Shown here piece after piece: positions 1 to 9,105 of a stretch of DNA of 38,063 nucleotides. Below the pieces are notes generated by a model that saw nothing but the letters and a program-made list of their open reading frames with translations, did not search any database and was not told where the DNA came from. Positions within the stretch are counted from its first letter, which is position 1; each line of letters begins with the position of its first letter. The DNA lies in contig JALPMN010000620.1 of assembly GCA_024243835.1 (NCBI GenBank), positions 1-38,063 of the forward strand. Reading direction: 5' to 3'. The position numbers were made by a program, and so were the translations under genes. The stretch is from Enteropsectra breve (lineage: Eukaryota > Microsporidia).

Positions 1-1134
1 TGCCCGAATGCCAGAGTTAGAAAAAAGGCGATGAGATTTTTCATCAAGCAACCTAGCACTATATGGCATACTGCCTTAAGAATTTTATTGAAAAATGCCT
101 TTTTTAGCCATGGAACTACTGTCATAGAGACACCCTTACTTCTTAAAACAGGCTAGAAATTGACTGGAGTTGTACTTCTCGAAATCTCCTACTTAATGTT
201 CTATAAAGCACAAAGCAGGATTAATCAAATAAATAAATATTTGCTGCAGTAACGAGTAAACACTGAATTGGTTTCTGCAGCCCCCTTTTCATTTTTTATT
301 AATACCATGTGATTAAAACGCTGCTCAGCTGCGGCGTGAAAGTGTCTATAAGATTAGTTCAAAACTTTTAACACACTTTATATTGCTAAAAGGGTTTTAT
401 CTAAATATAACACCTATTACATCGTGCAGTCGGTAATTATATTATCATGCAACAATTCTCGTCAACCACGGCTGTAAAATTGATTCTTATGAATTTTGAT
501 GTTCTCCTTGTGTTCCCTTTGGCCTTCATGTAATCCGTTTCCATTTTTACACAATTCACAGGCAAATACTGTTGAAATTCCAACCTCAGCATGGCTGATA
601 CACCCGTTGGCTTCTAGCCAATCAGATAAAGATCTTCGAGCTTATACGCCTATTTTCATTAGAATATTTAGCAAGGATAACTTCATTGCATGTTAATCCC
701 ACAAATGGGTTCCATAACCGATAATAGGTTGTGCTAACGCATATTCATATGGCAGAGATTGAATAGGTAATGCTTAAAATATAAATTTGATACATGATGC
801 TCTAAAAGTTTAATATACCCATTTATAATGGTGCATACATACATAGAATTGATTACTAATTTAAATTTGACTTTGTTCAATGATCTAAAAATCATACTAT
901 TTATGTGTACTTGAATATTATAGAGATAATCACAGCCTCATTTGTCGTAGAAAGATATTTTTAGACAAGCATGAATTCTTTTTCTAAAGGAAGAAAACGT
1001 TAATGAATGTGGTGAAAATATCTGCAATAGGGTATTTTAAAATTTATATTTTTTATTTAAGAAGAAACGTGGTTTTTTCGAGTATATAAATTCTCATTAT
1101 AAAGATGAGAGAGTCAAAATACATCTCAACATTC
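1..1134. other. Left-edge intergenic region, no gene called
   Basis: This AT-rich stretch lies beyond the 3' end of the V-ATPase B gene. Frame 1 is open from the window edge to a TAG at 154-156, which could be the tail of a gene outside the window, but I cannot identify it. A 66-codon frame at 496-696 begins with TTG and looks like chance. I see no RNA gene or clear repeat. Confidence 0.5.
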
Positions 1135-2544
1135 TCAGTCGAATTCTTTTCTTCTGTAGAATTTTTCGGTTGTTGAAGATGAAATTTTGTTCAGCATTTC
1201 TTTAGGAAAGTGGCTTAATAGTTTCCATGCTTTGTCCAGACTCTCTGTAATATCGCGGGCCTCGTCTGGTTCTTGGGACACAAACTCCTCCTCAAATTCT
1301 TTTAAAAATCTGAGATTGAAGAGATCCTCGGTGCTTAACGATTCTTCCCCCACCACTGCCTTGAGCATCAGCACATCCTTTCCGATCGCATAGTTTGAGT
1401 AGAGCTGGTTTGAAACCTCCAGATGGTCTTCTCTGCTTAACCCGTCTCCGATTGCTGTTTTCATCAGTCTGCTCAGGGACGGCAGCATATTTATCGGCGG
1501 ATATATTCCCTTATTATTCATTTCTCTATCCACATAAATCTGTCCTTCCGTAATATACCCTGTTAAGTCTGGTATTGGATGCGTTATATCGTCGTTAGGC
1601 ATCGTTAAAATAGGAATCTGCGTGATTGAGCCGCCATTACCCTTGATTCGTCCTGCCCGCTCATACAAGCTTGAAAAGTCCGTATACATGTATCCAGGAA
1701 AGCCGCGCCGTCCGGGTACTTCTTCCCGTGCTGCACTTATTTCACGAATAGCCTCGGCATACGCACTCATATCAGTCATTATCGTAAGCACATGCCGCTC
1801 AGTTTCGTACGCCAAATGCTCTGCAGCAGTAAGTGCAAGGCGCGGAGTTAGTATTCGTTCAATTGTCGGGTCGCTTGCCAGATTCAGGAAAAGTGTTGTC
1901 CGCTCAAAAGCGCCATCAGCCATAAAACTGTTTTTGAAATATGCTGCAGTTTCAGAAGTAACCCCCATTGCAGCAAAGACAATAGAAAAGTTTTCCTCGC
2001 TAGTATCGATAGTGTCCTTTCTTTTTACCAACGAAGCGTGCCTACATATTTGTGCTGCTATTTCATTGTGTGGAAGGCCTGTACCACTAAATATTGGTAT
2101 TTTCTGGCCTCTTGCAATACTGCACATTGTGTCAATGGCCGAGATTCCTGTCTGTATCATTTCTGATGGATATAGTCGGGCTTCTGGATTGATTGGCTCG
2201 CCATGTATATCTTTGTACATTGCAGGAAGAATCGCAGGGCCACCGTCGATTATTCGCGCATGCCCGTCGAATATCCTTCCGAGCATGTCTTCTGAGACCC
2301 CAAGTTTGAACACATCACCGCTAAGCGTTGTTTCTGTGTTAAAAATGTCTATTCCAGAGGTGCCTTCAAAGACTTGTACAACTGCGCTCTCACCATGGAT
2401 CTCCAGAACCTGGCCCTTTCTTTGGCTGCCATTGCTAAGGCTGAGAGTCACTATTTCTGAGTATTTCAAATTTGAAATGCCATCAAGAATAACTAAGGGC
2501 CCGTTAATACTGGTCAAGGATTTACAGGATATTATTGGCTCCAT
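1135..2544 (-). CDS. VMA2: V-type proton ATPase subunit B
   Basis: This is the non-catalytic nucleotide-binding B subunit of the V1 sector. It alternates with subunit A in the hexamer that drives proton pumping into vacuole-like compartments. The 469-residue product keeps family landmarks in order: INGPLVIL near the N-terminus, [22 protein letters not shown], the degenerate P-loop region [37 protein letters not shown] residues and [21 protein letters not shown]. It is shorter than yeast Vma2 because the acidic C-terminal tail is missing; it ends at FYRRKEFD. The open frame extends three codons upstream to a GTG; I chose the first ATG (2542-2544). It is divergent from the SANTA gene, and the shared upstream region carries a 30-bp tandem repeat. 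A 308-codon open frame on the opposite strand is a shadow. Confidence 0.97.
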   Translation of the reverse strand: MEPIISCKSLTSINGPLVILDGISNLKYSEIVTLSLSNGSQRKGQVLEIHGESAVVQVFEGTSGIDIFNTETTLSGDVFKLGVSEDMLGRIFDGHARIIDGGPAILPAMYKDIHGEPINPEARLYPSEMIQTGISAIDTMCSIARGQKIPIFSGTGLPHNEIAAQICRHASLVKRKDTIDTSEENFSIVFAAMGVTSETAAYFKNSFMADGAFERTTLFLNLASDPTIERILTPRLALTAAEHLAYETERHVLTIMTDMSAYAEAIREISAAREEVPGRRGFPGYMYTDFSSLYERAGRIKGNGGSITQIPILTMPNDDITHPIPDLTGYITEGQIYVDREMNNKGIYPPINMLPSLSRLMKTAIGDGLSREDHLEVSNQLYSNYAIGKDVLMLKAVVGEESLSTEDLFNLRFLKEFEEEFVSQEPDEARDITESLDKAWKLLSHFPKEMLNKISSSTTEKFYRRKEFD

Positions 2545-3100
2545 TTGACTCACTATGTTTACTTTTCATCTATAAACATGTTGTTTCATATTGAACGCAA
2601 ACATCTAAATACACTTAAACACACATAAGCACATCTAAATACACTTAAATACACATAAGCACATCTAAATACGCTTAAATACACATAAGCACATCTAAAT
2701 AAACTTAAATAAACAAAAATGATACTGTCTTCAATCTTTGTTCTTAAGAAGGTTATCTTTCAGAAAGGAGAGTAATGCTTCTGATATTAAAGAGATAAGT
2801 ATTGCCACTATTTGTATGGATTTTTAAATGCATTTTAAAGCTCTTTTTCTTTTTCAGTGCTTTCATCATTATAAATTATATGCATACATTTGCTCGACAA
2901 AGTGTGTTTTACACTACCTCCCCCAAGTGTAATACTACAGTATATAGAGAATGGACTAAAAGATTACTATTATTTCATTGGAAGCTTTATTAATTCCATG
3001 GTGCCTTCACATGTATTCTTTCAAGTAGTGCAGATGAGCCCAATCCATAATCAATGTTTTTCTTTAGCACAAAAATTTTAAAATGGTAATTATAATGCCC
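2545..3100. other. Divergent promoter region with tandem repeat
   Basis: This 556-bp gap separates the divergently transcribed V-ATPase B and SANTA genes and must hold both promoters. It contains the 30-bp tandem repeat at 2601-2725 and, at its right end, the AAATTT/CCC start signal of the SANTA gene. Two short overlapping open frames (2802-3081) have no recognisable content. Confidence 0.6.
2601..2725. repeat. 30-bp tandem repeat, about four copies
   Basis: Exact 30-bp periodicity starts at 2601, 2631, 2661 and 2691. Each unit consists of three 10-mers of the type ACATCTAAAT, ACACTTAAAT and ACACATAAGC. Units two and three differ from the first by one or two bases; the fourth decays after about 25 bp. 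The three 10-mers resemble one another, suggesting growth from a shorter ancestral repeat. It lies about 60 bp upstream of the V-ATPase B start codon. Confidence 0.95.
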
Positions 3101-3103
3101 ATG
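3071..3103 (+). promoter_or_regulatory. AAATTT/CCC start signal of the SANTA gene
   Basis: AAAAATTTTAAAA at 3071 is followed by CCC directly before ATG at 3101. The frame has earlier ATGs at 3083 and 3095, but only the third has the adjacent CCC seen at other genes in this window, so I place the start at 3101. Confidence 0.5.
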
Positions 3104-5401
3104 GTTGTGCCAGCCGAGGACAAAACAACTTCTAAGCCACAGCACTGCGAACCAGCGGATATTTTACAAATGGGACTGCTAGAGAATCTCTCTAACTATA
3201 AGATTTTTAAGCTTCGCTATCCAAAGCATCAGCGCATGCCTACAAGAGAATTAGAGAATTGGTATGTGCAAATAGGTGTTGATAAGCACGAGCCCCGCTT
3301 GTACTTAATCGGAAACTGTGGGGACAAGCTGATTAAAACATCTCCCGTACTAACAGTTCAAACAAGAAACAGAGTATGCACTACAAATGCCACATATATT
3401 TTAAAGGCACAGGCCGTTCCCTGCGCGGATGCTGATAGCATTTTAAATGACAGGTTTAGAGAAGGTTTCCCCATCAATTGGCGAATTTACCTAAAAAATG
3501 ATGCATCTTCTGCAGATACACCAGCATGTAATGCTGAAGAACTTTCTGTGAATAAGGAGAACGATTATACAAATAATAAAAAGACAGCGCTGACTACAGC
3601 CGCCACTGAGCATACGGTCGCAGATGCTTTTTATGCTTCACCCGCATTAGAGTTAGCTAGTAATAAGCCAGTGACTGAAAATGTTTCCGAATTTTTATCA
3701 CATAGCTCGCTTGGCAAAAGCACTGCTGAATCAGATGCCATGGCTAGCCTGGAACAAATTTTATCCAATGACTGCGCACTTGTAGAAAATCCTTCTTTAT
3801 TGGACGAAAATGAATCTCCGAAAAGCGATACTTCTGATGCGTTGCCGATCTATGAGCAAGCAGATGATAATGCTGTAAAAACTGAATATACAGTGCTGGA
3901 GTCAGAGCATGCACGGCCTGATGCTTCGTTAGCCAGTGTATTCTCAGATATCTGTGACTTCAAGCGGGGAAGCAAGCGTTCCCTTACATCAAATGAAGAT
4001 AGTAAAAACTTCCTTTTGTCTGAAAGCGTCGTCAGGGGAAATCAATCTGCAGATGAAATTACTACAAAGAAAAACAAGCACAGGACTGGTACAAGCTCAA
4101 ATAGTGTTGAAGATCGTCTCAAATTGTCGCCATTTTTTAAAAATAAACTGCTGAACATTAAGCAGCTTTTTTCAAGCAAGAATGTGCTTGCGGATGACAA
4201 GAATGCGATGGAGGCAAACAGTTCCTCCATTCTTGAAAGTAACACTTCTTGCCAACTATCTGAGGAGAAAAAGCAGGCGGTAGATTCGGCCCAAGATGCC
4301 ATTAATATCAAGCAGTCACAATATTCAAAGATAAGTATAAATCAGTTTATAGACAGTATGAATTCATTTATAGATAAACACGAAGACAATCTTTCGGTAT
4401 CCGATCATGGCCATCCTGAGCTTGAAATTAATCAGGAGCTTGAAATGATCACAAAACCCGAGGATATGGAGCTGAACAACAAATCACTGGAGCTTATCTC
4501 ATCAATTATCAATGATACTTTGATTCAACAGAAGCAGGAAGTGACTGGCAATGCTACAGACGAGGCATATAGCAAGGCACTAGATACGGAAGTTAGCTCT
4601 CCTGTGCTACAAGACATGCATGAAACTGGTGTTGGGGTTGCTTGCAGTATGAATTTAGAAAATGGTGCGGAAGAGCATGCATCAGAAGAAAAAATACCTG
4701 ATGTGGTAAATAGTGTGAGCGAAATTAAAGTTAGCAACTCACAAGTATGCTACGATATTAAAGAGGAAGCCCCACTGATCATTGTGCAGACACCGAAGAG
4801 AAAGGTAGGAAGACCGCGCAAGAATTCTATTTTGAGCAGCACAAGCTTTGCAAATGATTCAATTAATAGTACAAAGAACACCTCTAAAATTTCAATAAAA
4901 ATTCAGAACACATCTGAGAAACATAGTGCACTGGGAATCCAAGACCCTATGATAAACAACACGGAGAAAACAGAAATTGATATGCTCGAATCTACAAATC
5001 CAGTCGCCAGTGCTAGTGAGACAGTAATCGGTAACTTAAATACAGAAGAAGAACAGAAGACATGTGCCCCTTCAGTAGTCATACAGCTTCCAGAGATTAA
5101 TTCCGGTGATAATATGAATGTTGATTTGGTTCAGTCACTGGTCCAAGAGGACTCTGAACGATCTGTATCGAGCCTGGCAACCATTGCCAATGAGGAGCTG
5201 GAAAACATAGCCAATAAAAGTGTTAGTTTTAAAGAAACTATTTTAAACAGAGATCCAAGCGCTGTGGCAGCACTAAGAGAGCATGATGCTGACCATAGTG
5301 ATCCCGAATCAGGAGAAACGAAGCAGATTAAAACGAAAAGGCAGAGTTTATCAATACCCAAGAAAAGAAAAAAAGCAAATGTATGCAGGTTTAAAAAATA
5401 A
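3101..5401 (+). CDS. SANTA-domain and AT-hook protein (KNL2/Mis18BP1-like)
   Basis: I assign residues ~50-133 to a SANTA domain: LENWYV, then LYLIG, TSPVL, a Thr- and Tyr-containing strand (TTNATYILK) and the closing DRFREGFPINWRIYL, which fits the family's GFP-x-x-W signature. SANTA proteins of the KNL2/Mis18BP1 group help load the centromeric histone CENP-A; that role is inferred. The rest of the 766-residue protein is acidic, Ser/Asn-rich and probably disordered. It has an AT-hook at residues ~566-574 (KRKVGRPRK) for minor-groove DNA binding and a basic C-terminus (KKRKKANVCRFKK) that may be a nuclear signal. I do not see a SANT/Myb domain or a clear CENP-C motif. Two in-frame ATGs lie upstream (3083, 3095). 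Confidence 0.65.
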   Translation: MVVPAEDKTTSKPQHCEPADILQMGLLENLSNYKIFKLRYPKHQRMPTRELENWYVQIGVDKHEPRLYLIGNCGDKLIKTSPVLTVQTRNRVCTTNATYILKAQAVPCADADSILNDRFREGFPINWRIYLKNDASSADTPACNAEELSVNKENDYTNNKKTALTTAATEHTVADAFYASPALELASNKPVTENVSEFLSHSSLGKSTAESDAMASLEQILSNDCALVENPSLLDENESPKSDTSDALPIYEQADDNAVKTEYTVLESEHARPDASLASVFSDICDFKRGSKRSLTSNEDSKNFLLSESVVRGNQSADEITTKKNKHRTGTSSNSVEDRLKLSPFFKNKLLNIKQLFSSKNVLADDKNAMEANSSSILESNTSCQLSEEKKQAVDSAQDAINIKQSQYSKISINQFIDSMNSFIDKHEDNLSVSDHGHPELEINQELEMITKPEDMELNNKSLELISSIINDTLIQQKQEVTGNATDEAYSKALDTEVSSPVLQDMHETGVGVACSMNLENGAEEHASEEKIPDVVNSVSEIKVSNSQVCYDIKEEAPLIIVQTPKRKVGRPRKNSILSSTSFANDSINSTKNTSKISIKIQNTSEKHSALGIQDPMINNTEKTEIDMLESTNPVASASETVIGNLNTEEEQKTCAPSVVIQLPEINSGDNMNVDLVQSLVQEDSERSVSSLATIANEELENIANKSVSFKETILNRDPSAVAALREHDADHSDPESGETKQIKTKRQSLSIPKKRKKANVCRFKK

Positions 5402-6434
5402 AAACAATTATTTATCAATATTATTTGATTCAAAGTGACGATCATTGGCATTATCTGATTCAAGCCTACGAAGATTAATCTTAAACTGTAGAACTCGTCA
5501 GGATATTTTATATCGGAAAAACATTTTTTAGTTTAAGCATCTTAAAGATGAAAGTGGATCTTGGTGGTAGTTGCCCTATTGGGCAGGGCGGACCACATAC
5601 TTTTTAGATTAAGGCCATAAACTTGGAAGAACCTTAATTTTCGGTTTACTCTATTGATGTACAGCACTTATAATGAAAGAATAGGTGTGCTTATTAAAAA
5701 TTCATTGTTCATAAAAGCTTGATGTAAATAATGGGAATCTTTAATTAATTTGGTTGATACGGGATATCTTGTAACTGCCACTCGATATCTTGTAGCAGCC
5801 ACCAAAGGCAATGTGATAAAAATGAGTTAATGGCAATTTTGAAGAGCAAATGGTTTGCATATCCATCAAACTTGCATAACTTTTGCCTTATTCATTACAG
5901 AATGATTCTAGATCTTTCCCTTGGCCCTAATGCATCTGCACTGTGATATTTTGCTATGCTAGCAGCCTCTAGTAGATCTACTGCATTTTACAGCAATACA
6001 ATCGTAATTTTATTTTGTGACATATGTTTGTAAATTCTGACTGAAATATATAGTTCAACCATTTCTTTCATATAAGACGCATTTACCTGAAGAATATGGC
6101 TTTATAAAAAAGTTGATCAGATATCAGGGTTTGGAAAGCAGACAAAAACCTTTTCTCACAAAATAAGTGTTGGATGCCTAAAGGCGTGTTATGAACGACA
6201 TTAATATTTATTCTAAGGTTTGAAACCATTTTATAGTTTGGCGTAAATAGGAACTTTATTTACTCTCAATTCTGAGTTGAACAGTGTAAGATGAAAAAAA
6301 CTGAAATACATAGGGCTATAGCATTAAAAGGAGTATTGTGAATTGAATCCTCCTTTTGCTGCGATAAAGATAAAATAGGATGGTTTAACTGATTAAAATT
6401 TTGCATTTTGAAAATTTTATATTTTTATCCAGAA
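5402..6434. other. Intergenic region with one candidate RNA hairpin
   Basis: This is a 1-kb AT-rich gap between the SANTA and KRE33 genes. Apart from the candidate structured element at 5537-5605, I see no coding frame with a credible start. An AAAATTTT block at 6411-6418 followed by TCC probably belongs to the KRE33 start signal. Confidence 0.5.
5537..5605 (+). ncRNA. Candidate structured RNA ending in a T5 tract
   Basis: A small hairpin, CATCT/AGATG (5538-5550), is followed by a nested stem. The outer pair is GTGGT (5564-5568) with ACCAC (5592-5596); the inner pair is GCCC (5573-5576) with GGGC (5581-5584) around a TATT loop. TTTTT at 5601-5605 could be a Pol III terminator, and a TATA-like block (TATTTTATA) lies near 5505. 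GGATCTTGGTGGTAGT resembles a conserved LSU rRNA segment, probably by chance. No known RNA family is recognised. Confidence 0.3.
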
Positions 6435-8792
6435 ATGGCATCTATGGATGTAGAAACAATCAGCAAGCTATGCGCCGCACTAGTACATTCGAAGCAACGT
6501 ATAATTTTTCACAGTAAAAATGATAATGATCTAAGTGAGTTGTTTCATTTGATGCATGAGTTTTCACCCATAAGGAAAGTAATTTATTGCTGTAAACATG
6601 CTTCCCTGACGAAAATGAATATTGCCAGCATTGCCAAAACTTGTGCAGAGCAGCACATAGACATTGAAGCAGTTGCTTATAAAGAATATACGAAAGTTTT
6701 GGGTAAAAGCTGTGATTTTCTCATTCTGGACGAAATATCATTTTTGACCGCCAATGCCCTCAGTGCAACTGCTGGCACAGTTAGCCAAGGAAGGGCAATT
6801 GTTTTTATGGGGGAAAATACAAAACAACAGTCATTGGTCAGTGATGCACCATCGTTATTCTTTCAAAGAATCTTCAAATTTTTGGCTTTTTGCCCTTTTG
6901 CCTTTTTTCTTCCAAGTACGGGGGAGCAGCCTTTTTCAGAAAATATAATCGTGGATTACGTTCCAAATGAGAACAGTTCTAAAGAGCAAAGCAATGCTGC
7001 GATAAGACCCGATTCTGGCTGCATTTACATCAATTTTGGAATTACCAATGACCAGCGGCAAATAATCCAAAAAAGTATTGATTTGGCAAAGCGTAAAGAA
7101 AAAACGCTCCACTGCATTATTTCTGAAAGGGGACGAGGGAAGTCTGCGTTACTTGGGATCATGATTGCATACATGATTGTACACACAAATGGCTCTATAG
7201 CCGTCGCCGCCGCCCATGTTAGCCAGATTCAGGTTCTCTTTGAAATGGCTATTAAAGTATTGAATAAGCTAGAATACACTGAAAATACAAATTTCAGCAT
7301 TAAGTATCAGAAACAAGGCGACAAGCGGTATATAACACAGATTTGCATGCTTCAGACAGGGAATACAGCACAGTATACCTGCAACACATCCAAATTCCCC
7401 GTGAATACGCAATTCGTAGTAATAGATGAAGCGGCATCACTCGATGCAGAAAGCTTAAAATGCTTTTTGGAACACAGGAACATACTAATGGCAACAACAC
7501 AGGGAGGATACGAGGGAACTGGAAGAATTTTACGCAAAAATTTAGAGACTATGAGGACTAATAACACCAAAAACACGCTTGTTGAATACTCGCAGATGTG
7601 TGAAGCAATCAGATACTCATCAAATGATGCTGTTGAAAAATGGCTTGACAGAATGCTTTTCTTGACACCACAACTAGCTTCTTTTCACCAAATTAGCAGT
7701 ATTTCAGGATGTAAACTTCAATTCGTTAATAAGAGCCTACTATTTGACTGTTCTGAAGAATCTGAAAATGTATTGAAAAGTATCATGGGTATAATGGGCT
7801 CTGCACATTACAGAAACAATCCTGATGATCTTCAAAACTATGCCGAACTAGAAAATTCTCATTTTTGTGTTTTGCTGAGCGAAGACGACAAAAATATTCT
7901 TGCGGTTGCGCAGCTTTCATTTGAAGGCCAAATAAATGAGCATGATACACTCAGCAGAACAGGCAATGCAATACCATGGGTTCTTTATGAAAATTATCGC
8001 ACAAAGTATTTTGTTGAAACACTCGGTGTTCGTATTGTAAGAATTGCCGTGCATCCCGAATATTCTTCCCAAGGACTCGGCACTCTTCTCCTCAAAAATC
8101 TTATTTTGGCATTTAAAAATAGCAAGCACGAAGAGGCACCGACTCCTTACACACAAGTGAATGGCAATCTCTTGCTTGAAAATGCAAGCGAGTGTCGTCT
8201 TCCTTGTGTGAAATGGATTGGTGTATCGTTTGGTGCCAACGGTCAGCTTTTGCGTTTTTGGAAAAAAAATGATTTTATACCTGTGGGTATCAAACAGACA
8301 ACTTCTAAAACTACAGGCGAGTTTTCCCTGGTCATGCTTAAGGCAGTTGGAAGCAATGAAGAGTGTCAGCGCACAATTGAGGGTATACATACGCATTTTA
8401 TAGATCGCTTTACTGAGTTGATGAATTATTCATTCAAAGATCTTGAGCCTACTGTATGTCTATCTCTTCTGCATTCTTTTAAAACGGGACACAAGAAAAA
8501 TGAAGCAGCCAATTTTAAACAAATCGATAAAATGAGAATTGCTGACTTTATTTCAGGAACAGGCAGTGCTGCTAGCATCATTGATTTACTTCCACACGCT
8601 TCTAGAATCTTTTTTATGCACACCGCGCAGGCATCTTTGTCGATCACTCAGCAGGTTCTTCTTATTTCAATTGGTTTCCAGAAAAAGTCTCTAACAGAGA
8701 CAGCAGAACTGTTGGCCCTTCGCCAAAGCACCCTTACAATGGTGTTAGCAGATGCCTTTAAAAAAATTCTTGAAATCACAGAGCAGCAATAA
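6435..8792 (+). CDS. KRE33: RNA cytidine acetyltransferase (Kre33/NAT10)
   Basis: This enzyme makes N4-acetylcytidine in 18S rRNA and, with an adaptor, in some tRNAs. It acts in the nucleolus and couples ATP hydrolysis to acetyl transfer. The 785-residue product has an N-terminal TmcA-like region, a helicase-type ATPase with Walker A RGRGKSA (Lys ~236) and Walker B FVVIDEAASL, then the motif GGYEGTGR. A GNAT acetyltransferase domain follows (VRIVRIAVHPEYSSQGLGTLLL, acetyl-CoA loop near residue 546; VSFGANGQLLRFW downstream), with a C-terminal helical region. It is about a quarter shorter than yeast Kre33 (about 1,056 aa), a typical microsporidian trimming. The frame opens at a TTG (6408); I use the first ATG, noting a second at 6444. 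Its stop codon overlaps an AATAAA. Confidence 0.95.
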   Translation: MASMDVETISKLCAALVHSKQRIIFHSKNDNDLSELFHLMHEFSPIRKVIYCCKHASLTKMNIASIAKTCAEQHIDIEAVAYKEYTKVLGKSCDFLILDEISFLTANALSATAGTVSQGRAIVFMGENTKQQSLVSDAPSLFFQRIFKFLAFCPFAFFLPSTGEQPFSENIIVDYVPNENSSKEQSNAAIRPDSGCIYINFGITNDQRQIIQKSIDLAKRKEKTLHCIISERGRGKSALLGIMIAYMIVHTNGSIAVAAAHVSQIQVLFEMAIKVLNKLEYTENTNFSIKYQKQGDKRYITQICMLQTGNTAQYTCNTSKFPVNTQFVVIDEAASLDAESLKCFLEHRNILMATTQGGYEGTGRILRKNLETMRTNNTKNTLVEYSQMCEAIRYSSNDAVEKWLDRMLFLTPQLASFHQISSISGCKLQFVNKSLLFDCSEESENVLKSIMGIMGSAHYRNNPDDLQNYAELENSHFCVLLSEDDKNILAVAQLSFEGQINEHDTLSRTGNAIPWVLYENYRTKYFVETLGVRIVRIAVHPEYSSQGLGTLLLKNLILAFKNSKHEEAPTPYTQVNGNLLLENASECRLPCVKWIGVSFGANGQLLRFWKKNDFIPVGIKQTTSKTTGEFSLVMLKAVGSNEECQRTIEGIHTHFIDRFTELMNYSFKDLEPTVCLSLLHSFKTGHKKNEAANFKQIDKMRIADFISGTGSAASIIDLLPHASRIFFMHTAQASLSITQQVLLISIGFQKKSLTETAELLALRQSTLTMVLADAFKKILEITEQQ

Positions 8793-8859
8793 AATATAGA
8801 TGCTTTTATCTAACATTCTTTGTTTAATATCTTTATGTAAAGTTGTTGTAAAAGTTGCC

Positions 8860-9050
8860 AACCCCTTTAAGCATAACGGTTCAGCGAAGCTGGTATTTTA
8901 TTTTCTGGGGGCATGCTCTTAGGCAAAGCCAGGCCTCGTACGAGCACTTTACTTTATACGAATGTTTGATTTTGCCACGCCACGTAATAGGCGCTGATAT
9001 GGGTAAAATGAAAATTGTGTATTTGGAGAGGTTACTTGCTGCGGCAATTT
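8860..9050 (+). ncRNA. Candidate structured RNA, five perfect short hairpins
   Basis: This segment is visibly more GC-rich than its flanks. Perfect hairpins follow one another: CAGC-GAA-GCTG (8882-8892), GGC-AAA-GCC (8922-8930), CTCGTACGAG (8935-8944), CGCC/GGCG (8978-8993) and TTGC-TGCG-GCAA (9036-9047). CCCC (8862-8865) can pair with GGGG (8907-8910), and AGCAT (8870-8874) with ATGCT (8913-8917). These two pairings cross, giving a possible pseudoknot. A 65-codon open frame over it starts with TTG and looks non-coding. I cannot match it to tRNA, 5S, SRP, U6, RNase P or MRP. The strand is uncertain. Confidence 0.4.
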
Positions 9051-9105
9051 AAAAACAATCTAGCTTAGTTTATCTTTTGACAAAAATATTTTATTCTGCC
9101 CTCCG

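Noticed and set aside
1..156. Frame 1 open from the window edge, ending ...HGTTVIETPLLLKTG, loosely like motif 1 of class II tRNA synthetases
   Set aside because: A synthetase would continue well beyond motif 1; a stop follows at once and no other motif is seen. The match is a few residues and probably chance.
1622..2548. 308-codon open frame on the + strand
   Set aside because: It lies antisense to the V-ATPase B gene, whose protein match is unambiguous.
5555..5570. GGATCTTGGTGGTAGT resembles a conserved LSU rRNA segment
   Set aside because: The similarity stops after about 16 nt and no other rRNA sequence surrounds it.
7917..8396. 159-codon minus-strand open frame inside KRE33
   Set aside because: It is antisense to the conserved GNAT domain and has no independent support.
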